A DNA stretch of 64,000 nucleotides from Malonomonas rubra (GTDB lineage Bacteria; Desulfobacterota; Desulfuromonadia; Desulfuromonadales; Geopsychrobacteraceae), in contig NZ_QKAP01000013.1 in the NCBI RefSeq assembly GCF_003247215.1, positions 1 to 64,000 on the forward strand, given 5' to 3'. Below the pieces are notes generated by a model, which ran no database searches, was not told the DNA's origin, and saw nothing but the letters and a program-made list of their open reading frames with translations. Shown one piece after another: positions 45,446 through 54,013 of this stretch. The stretch's first letter is position 1. Each line of letters starts with the position of its first letter. A program made the position numbers and the translations under genes.

Positions 45446-46288
45446 ATGATGCGCTGGTTTATTTTTGTCTTCATGTTCATCGCCCTGTCTGCTTGTGCCC
45501 AATCACGTAAGATTTCACGTCAGAGCTATTCCGATCTGGTCATTGCTGAAGATACGCTATGGAGCGGTTCGATCCTGATCGACGGCCAGGTTGAGGTGCT
45601 GCACAACGCCAAGTTAACGATTGCACCAGGAACGGACATCGCTTTTTCCTATCGGGATGAAAACCGTGATGGCCTGGGGGACGGGACTCTGATCGTTAAA
45701 GGGGAACTGGTGGCGGTCGGCAGCAAGCAGCAGCCGATCCGTTTTCGGAGCGCTAAAGAGAACCCTCAGCCGGGAGATTGGCTGGAAATAGCGGTCGATT
45801 TCTCCAAGGAGGTGCATCTTCGTTATTGTGAGATCCGTGATTCCGCCTATACGTTACATGCCCACTTTACCAACGGTCTGGTTGAAGACTGTCATATTCA
45901 TCACAATATTGATGGTTGTCGCATCGGTCAGGCGACAATGGTTCTGCAACACAACCTAGTCGAGCATAATACCGGCAAGGGGATTAATTTCCGGAACTCG
46001 CGGGTCAAGGTGCTCAATAACCTGATTCGCAACAATACGGCAGGGATTTTCCTGTTCGAAAACGATCAGCCCTTTGAGATCAGCGCCAACAATATACTCG
46101 ATAATCAGTATCAGCTGCGGTTGGGGGATTTTTATGTGGCGGATGTCGATCTGCACGGTAATTGGTGGGGAACGGCGGACGAGGTTGCAATCAGAAAAGG
46201 AATTTACGATCGGCAGGTCGATCCGGAAATTGGGGTTGTCACGATTGATCCTTCCCCCACGCCGGTAAATAATGCCGGTCCGCGTTAG
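45446..46288 (+). CDS. Parallel beta-helix lipoprotein
   Basis: A 280-residue protein with a lipoprotein signal (FVFMFIALSAC, lipobox LSAC). A repeat region follows with the Asn-rich turns of right-handed beta-helices (VEDCHIHHNIDG, LQHNLVEHNTGKGI, VLNNLIRNNTAGIF). The start of the mature part (LTIAPGTDIAFSYRDE) is the bracket typical of such secreted proteins. A NWWGTADE motif near the end is shared with the next beta-helix protein as NWWEPDVEE. NosD-like beta-helix proteins help metal insertion in the periplasm, but that link here is only a suggestion. Confidence 0.85.
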   Translation: MMRWFIFVFMFIALSACAQSRKISRQSYSDLVIAEDTLWSGSILIDGQVEVLHNAKLTIAPGTDIAFSYRDENRDGLGDGTLIVKGELVAVGSKQQPIRFRSAKENPQPGDWLEIAVDFSKEVHLRYCEIRDSAYTLHAHFTNGLVEDCHIHHNIDGCRIGQATMVLQHNLVEHNTGKGINFRNSRVKVLNNLIRNNTAGIFLFENDQPFEISANNILDNQYQLRLGDFYVADVDLHGNWWGTADEVAIRKGIYDRQVDPEIGVVTIDPSPTPVNNAGPR

Positions 46289-46415
46289 ATCTGGCGGTTA
46301 AATTGCAATGAATTGAGATTCTCGAGCAATTTGTTTGTTTCGTTACGAAGGTTTGTCGTTGTTTTTGACAAGACGCGGGTAGGTTTTGACGGTTTTTTGC
46401 CACTATGAGGCTGGT

Positions 46416-47744
46416 TTGAAAGTTTTTCGGCCAATTATCCTTTTGGTTATGATGTTTCTGGCTAATCCTGTGTTGGCTGCCGAGCAGAGACATCTACTGA
46501 TTGATAAAAATCAGCGCTGGCAGGGGACGGTCGAGCTTGATCGGCCGGTTCTTGTGGCGGTTGACGCCCGGCTGGAAATTGCTCCCGGAGCGCGGATCAA
46601 TGTTACGGCAAAGAAGGTCGTGCTTAAAGTTGAAGGCGAACTGGAGGCTCTCGGATCGGTTGCTCAACCAATCCGCTTTGAAGCGCCTCACGGTTGGTTC
46701 GGGATAGAGCTCCAGACTACAGAAAATAGCCGTTTTGAGCATGTGCAAATCGAAGGGGCGGAATCTGGAATTGCTGCATCGCAAAGCCGGTTCGAGGTAA
46801 GGAATAGTCTTTTTAGTAGTTGTAAAACGGCAATCAAACTAGATCGTCAATCTGAATCGGAGATTGCGCAGAACGAGTTTGTCGATAATCAGACCGGCAT
46901 CGATATCGGAACCCGTTCGCAGGGAGTGGTGAAGGAAAATTTATTTAAAGGAAATGCGGTGGCGGTTGTAGCCAGTCATAACAGTACCGGTATCGTCCGC
47001 GAAAATCGTTTTATTGCCAATCAGCAGGGAGTTTATGTACAACATCTTTTTCCTGGGACGATGAATGAAAACAGTTTCGAGCAGAATAAGACAGCGGTTA
47101 TCTGCGACCAGACCATGGCCAGCCCGCTGATTACCGACAATCGTTTTGTCGGTAATGAAAAGGGGATTGTTAATCTGCTGGCGTCCAAACCGCAGGTGCG
47201 AAATAATTTGTTTCACGATAATGATATCGCCCTCGTGAACAATCAACTTGGCAGCCCAGTGGTTGAGAAGAATCTGTTTGTTGGTAACCGATTGGCGATC
47301 AAAAGTGAGCGGCGTTCCGCACCGCAGATAGAGTACAATCGGTTTCTGGAAAATGATTTAGCACTGTTCTGTGACTATCTTTCCTATCCGACGGTTAAAC
47401 AGAATAATTTTATTACGAACAACATGGCGGTTAAGCTGGGTGACCATCAGAGTGCCGATATGGAGAAGCAGGGAGCTGCCGATAAACAGACGGAAAAAAT
47501 ACTTGCTGCTTCCGGGCGTCAAGGCAAACCAGCTGTTTTTCACCCTGCCTCTGGAATCGTTGATGTAAGTTTAAACTGGTGGGAACCTGATGTGGAAGAA
47601 GAGATCGAGAAGTTCTTTTTCGACCGTTCTCAGGAGAAATGGGTGCTTGATGACGCGACCGGTAAGCGTTATCTTCGGGATGAAATATCTTTTCGGCCAA
47701 GGTTGACGAAACCGGTTACCGATGCCGGAAGAAAATATCAATAG
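46416..47744 (+). CDS. Secreted parallel beta-helix protein
   Basis: About 442 residues from TTG 46416, which has GAGG five bases upstream; the longer frame from 46386 is less likely. A signal peptide (IILLVMMFLANPVLA) is followed by about twelve beta-helix turns of 22-24 residues with Asn-rich corners (VRENRFIANQQGVYV, VRNNLFHDNDIALV, VEKNLFVGNRLAIK). It ends with LNWWEPDVEEEI. It is a paralogue of the lipoprotein just upstream. The 127 bp between them could hold a separate promoter. Confidence 0.85.
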   Translation: MKVFRPIILLVMMFLANPVLAAEQRHLLIDKNQRWQGTVELDRPVLVAVDARLEIAPGARINVTAKKVVLKVEGELEALGSVAQPIRFEAPHGWFGIELQTTENSRFEHVQIEGAESGIAASQSRFEVRNSLFSSCKTAIKLDRQSESEIAQNEFVDNQTGIDIGTRSQGVVKENLFKGNAVAVVASHNSTGIVRENRFIANQQGVYVQHLFPGTMNENSFEQNKTAVICDQTMASPLITDNRFVGNEKGIVNLLASKPQVRNNLFHDNDIALVNNQLGSPVVEKNLFVGNRLAIKSERRSAPQIEYNRFLENDLALFCDYLSYPTVKQNNFITNNMAVKLGDHQSADMEKQGAADKQTEKILAASGRQGKPAVFHPASGIVDVSLNWWEPDVEEEIEKFFFDRSQEKWVLDDATGKRYLRDEISFRPRLTKPVTDAGRKYQ

Positions 47745-47755
47745 GTGAGGACTGG

Positions 47756-48067
47756 ATGGAAAAGAAAAAAGAAACGGAAGTGAAACTGGAAATACAGATA
47801 GATGACGATGTCGCCGCAGGCCAATACATTAATATGGTGGTTATTAATCATAATGACAGCGAGTTTGTGCTTGATTGTATCTTTTTACAACCGCAAGCGC
47901 TGAAGGCAAAGGTGCGCTCTCGGTTGATTACCTCGCCGCGCCACGCCAAGCGACTGTTGTTGGCGCTGCAGAACAATGTTGTCAGTTATGAAAAGAAATA
48001 TGGTGTCATTAACCTTGATGAAGGGAAACAGGCACCGGTTGAAAAATCTGACTCCCCGGTACATTAG
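47756..48067 (+). CDS. DUF3467 protein
   Basis: A 103-residue protein with the family pattern AAGQYINMVVI...EFVLDCIFLQP...SRLITSPRHAKRLLLAL and VSYEKKYG. DUF3467 proteins are small and widespread in anaerobes; their function is unknown to me. It has no signal peptide, unlike both neighbours, so it acts in the cytoplasm. It starts 11 bp after the beta-helix gene. Confidence 0.85.
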   Translation: MEKKKETEVKLEIQIDDDVAAGQYINMVVINHNDSEFVLDCIFLQPQALKAKVRSRLITSPRHAKRLLLALQNNVVSYEKKYGVINLDEGKQAPVEKSDSPVH

Positions 48068-48085
48068 CTGTTGAGGAAGGATGAA

Positions 48086-48685
48086 ATGATGGCCTGGATC
48101 AAAAAGAAGATTGTGTTTCTGTTTCTGTTGTTTCTCACCACTTTGCCGGTAACTGGATTCGCCTGTGTCGGAAAGACTCTGGTTGTCGGTTCGACCGGAG
48201 GAGTGCAGCAGGAACTGTTAGCGAATATGCTCGCTCAACTGATCACTGAGCGGACCGGAACTTCAGTCAAATTGGTAAATCATGACTCTAGCCAGAGTGC
48301 ACACCAAGCGTTGATGAAAGACGATCTGGATATTTATGTCGAGTATACCGGAGTCGGGCAAATTGAAATATTGGGTGGTGAGCCGATTAACGACCCTGAA
48401 CTGCTGTATGAAGCGGTAAAGAAACGTTACAATGAAGAGCTGAATATTGTCTGGCTCAAGCCGCTTGGTTTTGAAGCCAATATTGTGGATCTTACTTTAC
48501 CAGCACAGGCGGTTCCGATAGCGAGGAAGGATACACTGAAAAAATTTCCTGCTCTGGCGCGTTTGATCAACAAATTGAGTGGAAAAATTAATGCACGGAC
48601 AATCGCCCAGCTTGAAGAGCAGACTACTTCACAGGGAGTAAAAGAGGTTGCTCGGGGGTTTTTAAAGCAGAATCGGCTGATCTGA
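48086..48685 (+). CDS. Short orphan betaine/choline-type ABC substrate-binding protein
   Basis: About 199 residues: signal peptide (VFLFLLFLTTLPVTGFA), then LVVGSTGGVQQELLANML and LDIYVEYTG, as in OpuAC/ProX-type binding proteins. The C-terminal lobe returns with KKFPALARLI and ARGFLKQNRLI. Known relatives have about 270 residues, so part of the second lobe is missing. No ABC permease or ATPase gene is near. ATG 48086 follows GAGGAAGG; ATG 48089 is an alternative. It may bind a ligand for a non-transport role. Confidence 0.8.
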   Translation: MMAWIKKKIVFLFLLFLTTLPVTGFACVGKTLVVGSTGGVQQELLANMLAQLITERTGTSVKLVNHDSSQSAHQALMKDDLDIYVEYTGVGQIEILGGEPINDPELLYEAVKKRYNEELNIVWLKPLGFEANIVDLTLPAQAVPIARKDTLKKFPALARLINKLSGKINARTIAQLEEQTTSQGVKEVARGFLKQNRLI

Positions 48686-48706
48686 TTTAAATCCGTCAAA
48701 GACAAA

Positions 48707-48750
48707 AACACCAAACCGCCCGGTCAGTATGACTCGGACGGTTTGGTGTT
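48707..48750. terminator. Bidirectional hairpin between the binding-protein gene and the GGDEF gene
   Basis: AACACCAAACCG (48707-48718) and CGGTTTGGTGTT (48739-48750) pair over 12 bp. On the minus strand the stem is followed by TTTTTGTC, so it mainly serves the diguanylate cyclase gene. Confidence 0.8.
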
Positions 48751-48774
48751 AAAAGGTCCTTCTGGTTGTAGAGA

Positions 48775-49701
48775 TTAATTGGAAATCTCTTTGTCTCTGA
48801 CTTGGTTACGACCACGATTTTTGGCTTCGTAGAGAGCATCATCTGCGACCCGAATAATCTCATCGATCGAGCCTTCATCCGTACCATCATAGCCCGCCAC
48901 TCCGAAGCTCATGGTCAGTTGATAATTTTCCATCGGTGCAGGCAACTTCATTTCGGTAGCAAGTTTCCGGATCCGTTCAGCGACATCATAAGCGGACTCC
49001 AGATCGGTTTCCGGCAGTACCAAACAAAATTCCTCCCCGCCATATCGCGCTGCAAGGTCATAGGTCCTGAGTTCATCCTGCAGCAAATCGGCAACATTGG
49101 TTAAGACTTCGTCGCCGATCTGGTGACCGTAGTTGTCGTTGACTTTTTTGAAGTGGTCGATATCAGTCATAATCAAAGAGAGTGGTTTTTTGTTCCGGAA
49201 GCAGCGGTTTAACTCCACCTCAAGCTTTTCATAGAGATGGCGGCGATTGTAGAGGCGGGTCAGCGGATCAGTTTGAGCCAACTGCAGCAAAAGTTGATTG
49301 CTGCGGCGCAACTCATCCTGCAATGTTTTGATCTGCATTTGGACATGCACGCGTGCTACGATTTCCGCTGGCTCGAATGGCTTGGTAATGTAATCGCAAG
49401 CGCCAGATTCTAAACCACGGATTTTCGTGCTCAGGTCACCATGACAGGTCAGCATGATGATCGGTATTGCTTTTAAATCTTCTCGAGATTGCATCATGGC
49501 GAGAAATTTCAATCCATCGATGCCAGGCATTTCGATATCGCATAAAACCAGATCAACCTTGTTGCTGACGAGCAATTTGAAGGCTTCGATGCCATCGGCA
49601 GCCGTCAGGATTTTGGAAAACAACCGTCCATCAGCAAAAATCTGCTCCACCTGGGTGCGGATTGCCTTGGAATCATCGATGATAAGTAATGAGCGATTCA
49701 T
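48775..49701 (-). CDS. Response regulator with GGDEF domain (diguanylate cyclase)
   Basis: A 308-residue protein. The N-terminal receiver has the acidic pair IIDD and acceptor Asp55 (VLCDIEMPG). The C-terminal GGDEF domain has an intact active site RYGGEEF. An inhibitory I-site RTYD lies five residues before it. It should make cyclic di-GMP when phosphorylated and be product-inhibited. The partner kinase is not next to it. Confidence 0.95.
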   Translation of the reverse strand: MNRSLLIIDDSKAIRTQVEQIFADGRLFSKILTAADGIEAFKLLVSNKVDLVLCDIEMPGIDGLKFLAMMQSREDLKAIPIIMLTCHGDLSTKIRGLESGACDYITKPFEPAEIVARVHVQMQIKTLQDELRRSNQLLLQLAQTDPLTRLYNRRHLYEKLEVELNRCFRNKKPLSLIMTDIDHFKKVNDNYGHQIGDEVLTNVADLLQDELRTYDLAARYGGEEFCLVLPETDLESAYDVAERIRKLATEMKLPAPMENYQLTMSFGVAGYDGTDEGSIDEIIRVADDALYEAKNRGRNQVRDKEISN

Positions 49702-49848
49702 TGATATGCGCTTATGGATATATGCATTTATAGTAGGGAGCTTGGTTGATTCTAATTTCAGTCTATCCGCAAAGTAAAGATTTTTTGGAGAAATTTTTCC
49801 CGAAAATTAGTAAATGTAGCAGGAGGCGATTGAGCTATTAATTTTATT

Positions 49849-49887
49849 GGCTCTAGATTGGCAGACCTTTTCTGCTAATCTAGAGCC
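49849..49887. repeat. 17-bp hairpin downstream of the DAHP synthase gene
   Basis: GGCTCTAGATTGGCAGA (49849-49865) and TCTGCTAATCTAGAGCC (49871-49887) pair with one mismatch and a 5-base loop. No T tract follows on either strand. It could be an unusual terminator or an mRNA stabiliser. Confidence 0.5.
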
Positions 49888-49922
49888 GCATATCAAATTA
49901 TCTTACAAATCTAAATTCGCTC

Positions 49923-50969
49923 TTATCGCCCTAGTCGCTCAAAGGTTCGAATCAGCATATCTTCGGTTGTTTTCCAGTCGACACATTTGTCAGTGACAGA
50001 AACTCCATATTTTAGCTGGCTTAAATCTTCAGGGATGCCCTGGTTCCCGGCTTCCAAGTTGCTTTCGATCATCACACCATTGATCGCTGTAGTGCCAGAA
50101 ATGATCTGCTCAACAATGCTGTCGAGCACCTCCCCTTGGCGCTCGTGGTCTTTGTAGGAGTTGGCATGGCTGCAGTCGACCATGATTGATGGCGGAAGCC
50201 TGTTGTTTTTTAGTAGTTCGCTAGTATCAGCGATGTCTTGTGGCGAGTAATTCGGCCCGTCGTTTCCGCCGCGCAAAACAATATGGATGTCCGGGTTGCC
50301 GGTCGTTTCTACAATGGAACTGCGACCCTCGTAATTGATCCCCAGAAAGCTGTGTGGTTGGCAGGCCGCTGCCATGGCATCGGTTGCAATCTTCAGTCCA
50401 CCGTCAGTGCCATTTTTGAAGCCGACCGGAAAAGAAAGGCCGCTGGCCATTTCGCGATGGGTCTGTGATTCGGTAGTACGGGCACCGATAGCTCCCCAAC
50501 TGATGATGTCAGAGAGATATTGCGGGATGGTTGGCTCAAGCATTTCGCTAGCAATCGGTAACCGAAGCTTGGTGATGGCATTGAAAAGCTGTCGGGCGAT
50601 GCCTAGTCCCTTGGAGATTCTGTGGGTACCGTTCATGTCGGGATCGTTGATCAAGCCTTTCCAACCTACCGTAGTGCGCGGTTTTTCGAAATAAACGCGC
50701 ATGACAATGAACAGCTTTTCCTTTACTTTTTCAGAAAGCTTGGCCAGGCGCTCCGCATATTCGAGGGCTGCTTTCGGGTCATGGATGGAGCAGGGACCAA
50801 CGACAACGATCAGACGCTTGTCTTCACCACGCAGGATTGCTTTGATGGTATTGCGGCTGTTGTTGACAAAAACTGCATCTTCTGTGTCTAAGGGGAAAAC
50901 CTGCTTCAGGTCAGCAGGGGCGATGATTGGAGTGACTTCGCGAACGTTAAGATTGTTTGTCTGAACCAT
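49923..50969 (-). CDS. aroF: 3-deoxy-7-phosphoheptulonate synthase (DAHP synthase, type I)
   Basis: A 348-residue enzyme joining PEP and erythrose 4-phosphate, the first step of aromatic amino acid synthesis. Motifs: VVGPCSIHD, YFEKPRTTVGWKG, GARTTESQTHREMASGL and MVDCSHANS. It matches the E. coli AroF/G/H group in length and sequence. Which isozyme (feedback type) cannot be told; the aroF symbol is a family label. The gene appears to be transcribed alone. Confidence 0.95.
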   Translation of the reverse strand: MVQTNNLNVREVTPIIAPADLKQVFPLDTEDAVFVNNSRNTIKAILRGEDKRLIVVVGPCSIHDPKAALEYAERLAKLSEKVKEKLFIVMRVYFEKPRTTVGWKGLINDPDMNGTHRISKGLGIARQLFNAITKLRLPIASEMLEPTIPQYLSDIISWGAIGARTTESQTHREMASGLSFPVGFKNGTDGGLKIATDAMAAACQPHSFLGINYEGRSSIVETTGNPDIHIVLRGGNDGPNYSPQDIADTSELLKNNRLPPSIMVDCSHANSYKDHERQGEVLDSIVEQIISGTTAINGVMIESNLEAGNQGIPEDLSQLKYGVSVTDKCVDWKTTEDMLIRTFERLGR

Positions 50970-51088
50970 GGTTTCCTCGCAAAATAATATATATGTCGTA
51001 ATTGCAGAAAATGAAAAGTTGTCTTAATCTATCGGCTTTCCGCATTAAAGTCAAAGTTTCTGCGGGTTTGGGAATGTCGAACTACGGT

Positions 51089-51117
51089 TTGACAGGTTTT
51101 TGCAGGTTTTGTATAAG
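51089..51117 (+). promoter_or_regulatory. Sigma-70 promoter of the yggT-divIVA genes
   Basis: TTGACA (51089-51094), a 17-bp spacer and TATAAG (51112-51117). Near consensus. Confidence 0.82.
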
Positions 51118-51168
51118 TATATAAAATTACGGTAAATTTACTTCGTTTGTTAGGGAAGGTGGGATGTT

Positions 51169-51450
51169 ATGGGTATGCTAATCGTTGCGATTGCCAGGAT
51201 TATCGATCTGGCTTTCAATATTTATATTTTTATTGTCATCGCCCGTGCGCTGATTTCATGGGTCAACCCGGATCCGTATAATCCGATTGTCCGTTTTTTG
51301 CATAGTGCAACCGATCCGGTCCTCTACAAGTTACGTAAAATGCTCCCATTTTTGCGCGCTGGAAGCTTCGATTTTTCACCGATCGTGTTGCTTTTACTCT
51401 TGTCCGTCATCCAGCAGTTGGTGATGTCATTCCTGATGCAGTTGGCATAA
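51169..51450 (+). CDS. YggT family membrane protein
   Basis: A 93-residue protein with two hydrophobic helices and the family motif WVNPDPYNPIVRFLHSATDP between them. YggT proteins occur with cell-division or septum genes, and the DivIVA gene follows 27 bp later. Single-copy (half-length) form rather than the tandem E. coli form. Confidence 0.92.
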   Translation: MGMLIVAIARIIDLAFNIYIFIVIARALISWVNPDPYNPIVRFLHSATDPVLYKLRKMLPFLRAGSFDFSPIVLLLLLSVIQQLVMSFLMQLA

Positions 51451-51477
51451 TTGTTTGCTGATCAAAGAGGATAATAA

Positions 51478-52008
51478 ATGCGTATTACTCCGATAGAAAT
51501 TCAGCAACATCAGTTCAAGAGCCGCCTGCTGGGGTACGACACAGCAGCTGTCGATCATTTCCTCGAGATGCTTGCTGATGAACTTGAGCGTTTGCACAAG
51601 CAGAACAATGAACTTAAAGAGTCTCTGGCGCGAACCCGGACATCGCTTGAGCAGATGCGCGATCGTGAAAAGGCGCTTCAGGAAACGCTGATGACTGCAC
51701 AGCGGGTGACAGAAGAATTGAAGGAAAATGCTCGGAAAGAAGCCGAGATCTTGGTCGCCGAAGCTCATCTTGAGGGGGAACAGGTTGTCCGGGATGCCGC
51801 CGAACGGCGAGTCCAGCTGATCAGCGAAATTCAGGAATTGAGGCGGCAAAAGATCTCGTTTGAAGCTAGTTTACGGTCGTTGATTGAAGGTCACCTGAAG
51901 CTTCTCGATCTTGATATCCTGCAAATCGAAGCAGATGAACATCAAGCAAGGCTACTCGATCAAGTTTCTTCTGGACTGCCTTTCGATAAAGAGGGCGATC
52001 AATTTTGA
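51478..52008 (+). CDS. divIVA: DivIVA domain protein
   Basis: A 176-residue coiled-coil protein with the DivIVA start MRITPIEIQQHQFKSRLLGYD (in pieces: RITPIEIQQHQF, LLGYDTAAVDHFL) followed by a long coiled coil. It localises to curved membranes or septa and organises division and polar growth. It ends with a TTGA overlap into the DUF167 gene. Confidence 0.92.
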   Translation: MRITPIEIQQHQFKSRLLGYDTAAVDHFLEMLADELERLHKQNNELKESLARTRTSLEQMRDREKALQETLMTAQRVTEELKENARKEAEILVAEAHLEGEQVVRDAAERRVQLISEIQELRRQKISFEASLRSLIEGHLKLLDLDILQIEADEHQARLLDQVSSGLPFDKEGDQF

Positions 52009-52316
52009 GTTATCCGTGTCTGAAAGAAAACGTGGTCGGGGTCATTTTGCAGATTCAGGTTCAACCTCGTTCGAGCCGCAATCAGTTGGTCGGTCTTCAG
52101 GGTGATGCCCTGAAGATCAAGCTGACTTCTCCTCCTGTGGATGGTGCTGCCAATAAAGCATGCTGTGCCTTTTTGGCAAAGGTTTTTGGAGTCGCCAAGG
52201 GAGATGTTGAGCTTGTTGCCGGGGACAAATCGCGGCAAAAAAGAATCTTGCTCAACGGCTTGGATTTGGCGACGGCAGAACAAATACTCAAATCCCAGCT
52301 TGAAGCTGCGTCTTGA
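52005..52316 (+). CDS. DUF167 (YggU) family protein
   Basis: A 103-residue protein with the pattern VQPRSSRNQLVGL, KIKLTSPPVDGAANKA and GDKSRQKRI. Starts at TTG 52005, overlapping the DivIVA stop. YggU proteins have an unclear function and are often next to YggT. Confidence 0.88.
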   Translation: MSYPCLKENVVGVILQIQVQPRSSRNQLVGLQGDALKIKLTSPPVDGAANKACCAFLAKVFGVAKGDVELVAGDKSRQKRILLNGLDLATAEQILKSQLEAAS

Positions 52317-52390
52317 CAGCGGTTGTTTCTGGTTATATTATCTCCCTTCATTTCTGTAGAATAAAAAAATAATTGCAGGAGTAGATGGTT

Positions 52391-52633
52391 ATGCCGTTGT
52401 ATGAATATCAGTGTGAGTCGTGCGGACTACAATTTGAAGTCCGGCAAAAGTTTTCTGATGATCCGGTCAGCAAATGCCATGAATGCGGCGGACCGGTCAA
52501 TAAGCTGATCTCGCAAGGGGGATTCGCTCTGAAAGGCGGGGGATGGTATCAGCAGGGTTACAGCCAGAAGCCTTCTTGTGGTAGCCAGAAGAGTGAAGGC
52601 TGCGCTGGGTGTCCGAACGCTGTTAACAGTTGA
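52391..52633 (+). CDS. FmdB-type zinc ribbon protein
   Basis: An 80-residue protein starting MPLYEYQCESCG (ATG 52391; ATG 52385 gives two more residues). The first Cys pair CESC and the second, CHEC, form the zinc ribbon. The C-terminal tail is Cys-rich (SCGSQ, CAGC). FmdB proteins were named as regulators of formamidase/amidase genes; the role in this lineage is unknown. A terminator follows. Confidence 0.85.
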   Translation: MPLYEYQCESCGLQFEVRQKFSDDPVSKCHECGGPVNKLISQGGFALKGGGWYQQGYSQKPSCGSQKSEGCAGCPNAVNS

Positions 52634-52655
52634 TCCGGTAAAATGATCAGTCTGT

Positions 52656-52685
52656 AGCCCCGCATCAGCTTTGCGGGGCTTTCTT
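52656..52685 (+). terminator. Terminator after the FmdB gene
   Basis: AGCCCCGCA (52656-52664) and TGCGGGGCT (52672-52680) form a perfect 9-bp stem followed by TTCTT. Confidence 0.9.
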
Positions 52686-52860
52686 ATGTGACCCCTGTCA
52701 AGACAAACTTTCCTGTTGTTAAAGACTGAAGGCGTTTGAGCAATATCCCTTTCTCATTCGTGTCCTTTAATCGCCAAGTACCAATCCGGTACGCCCAACG
52801 AACCTCACCCTTTTCGTTCCGCCACCCGAAGTGGACAAAGTCCCGTCGCGTCAGACCTGT

Positions 52861-53890
52861 TTATGTTGCAGGTCGGTAGGCTCTTTGTTCGATGCTCAAG
52901 CACCAGAGGATAATTGCTGATTTTTTTGCCGAAGCAGCAGTCGCCTTTTGTGGAATACCGGTTTTGTTGAGCAGTTTGTTGTATAGTTCGCCAGCCTTGT
53001 AACCTTTTGCTCGCCATATTCAGGCGGCTTCTATTAGCAATGATCGTAAGCGTTTTTGTCCAACTGGCATTAAATAACAACGAGGTGTTTTCTCACCGCT
53101 GTGTCGAACTGTTGGTGCAAATCCAAGATAACTGTTGACCTTTTCTGCACGGTTAAATCGTTCAGGGTGAAACGGCTCAAGATGAAAGGTTGTGGCGACA
53201 ACCTTGCCGAGCCCAGGGACTGTTGTGAGTACTCGAATCACCGGCCGATGACTCGGGCGCCGGTTGAGTTGTTCCGTTGACCTGCCACTTCACTCAGCTT
53301 TCGTTGAAGAAATTCCAGCTCTCACAAGTGGCTGTCAATGGATAAGCGCCCCTCGGGCAAAAGAGGGAGTGCGGCGAGGTGGGTTTTGAAATCCGAGCGC
53401 CAGTTCTTGACAGCAATTGTTTCCTCGAACCCGTGACAGAGGAGAAAACCCTTAATCCGCTGTTTGCATTGGCGAGTTCGACCTGGCATCGGATGCCGAC
53501 GACGCAACAAGGCTCGATGAACCTCCTCCTAGGCTGAAGGTAGAGATAGGGCGAATCAACTTTTTTTGTACAATAGTGAGCCAGCTTCAAACAATCGAGC
53601 CGATCCGTTTTGGAATCAGGACTGACGCTTCTTGGAATTTTACTCGGGGCTGTAACAATCACAGGGAACCCTTCTACCTGTAAAGCACGAGCCAGGGAAA
53701 AGCCAGTCAGTCCTGCTCCATAGGTAACTCCCACAACGTGAATGTTTAGCTGGCACAATGTTTTACAAAAACTTCCGGGCAAGCAAACCGTTGTGAATGT
53801 AATATGTTCTGTCGTCTACTCTGAGCAGAGCGAAATGGTAACTACGCTTGTGGACGTCCAAGTCGATCCAGAACGGTTCCGCTTGATGTG
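52861..53890 (-). pseudogene. IS110/IS1111-family transposase pseudogene
   Basis: Pieces of one DEDD transposase in several minus-strand frames: FWIDLDVHKRSYHFALL near 53880-53830, then YGAGLTGFSLARALQ and KTDRLDCLKLAHY at 53720-53580. HPMPGRTRQCKQRIKGFLL follows, shifted, at 53490-53440, and VPGLGKVVATTF with a Transposase_20 domain at 53220-53025. In that last domain TGA 53022-53020 replaces the Trp of EAAW, and the frame then goes on to TAA 52863-52861. The catalytic Glu of the usual YEAG motif is Gly here. At least two frameshifts, one nonsense codon and one lost catalytic residue make it inactive. A further stretch to about 52690 may be its tail. Confidence 0.82.
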
Positions 53891-54013
53891 TCGAGAGAAA
53901 AGACTGCAGAGCAGATAAACTCTATCTTGCCATACTGGCCTCCTGACTTGTTCAGAAATGCGGATTTCTTTCAAGTCTACCGTGGGGGCCAACATGGTAT
54001 TTTCTTTTGTTCA

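Noticed and set aside
52690..52860. Separate small gene after the IS110 transposase remnant (RDFVHFGWRNEKGEVRWAYRIG)
   Set aside because: It has no start codon with a binding site and is most likely the tail of the insertion sequence, so it is only mentioned with that pseudogene.
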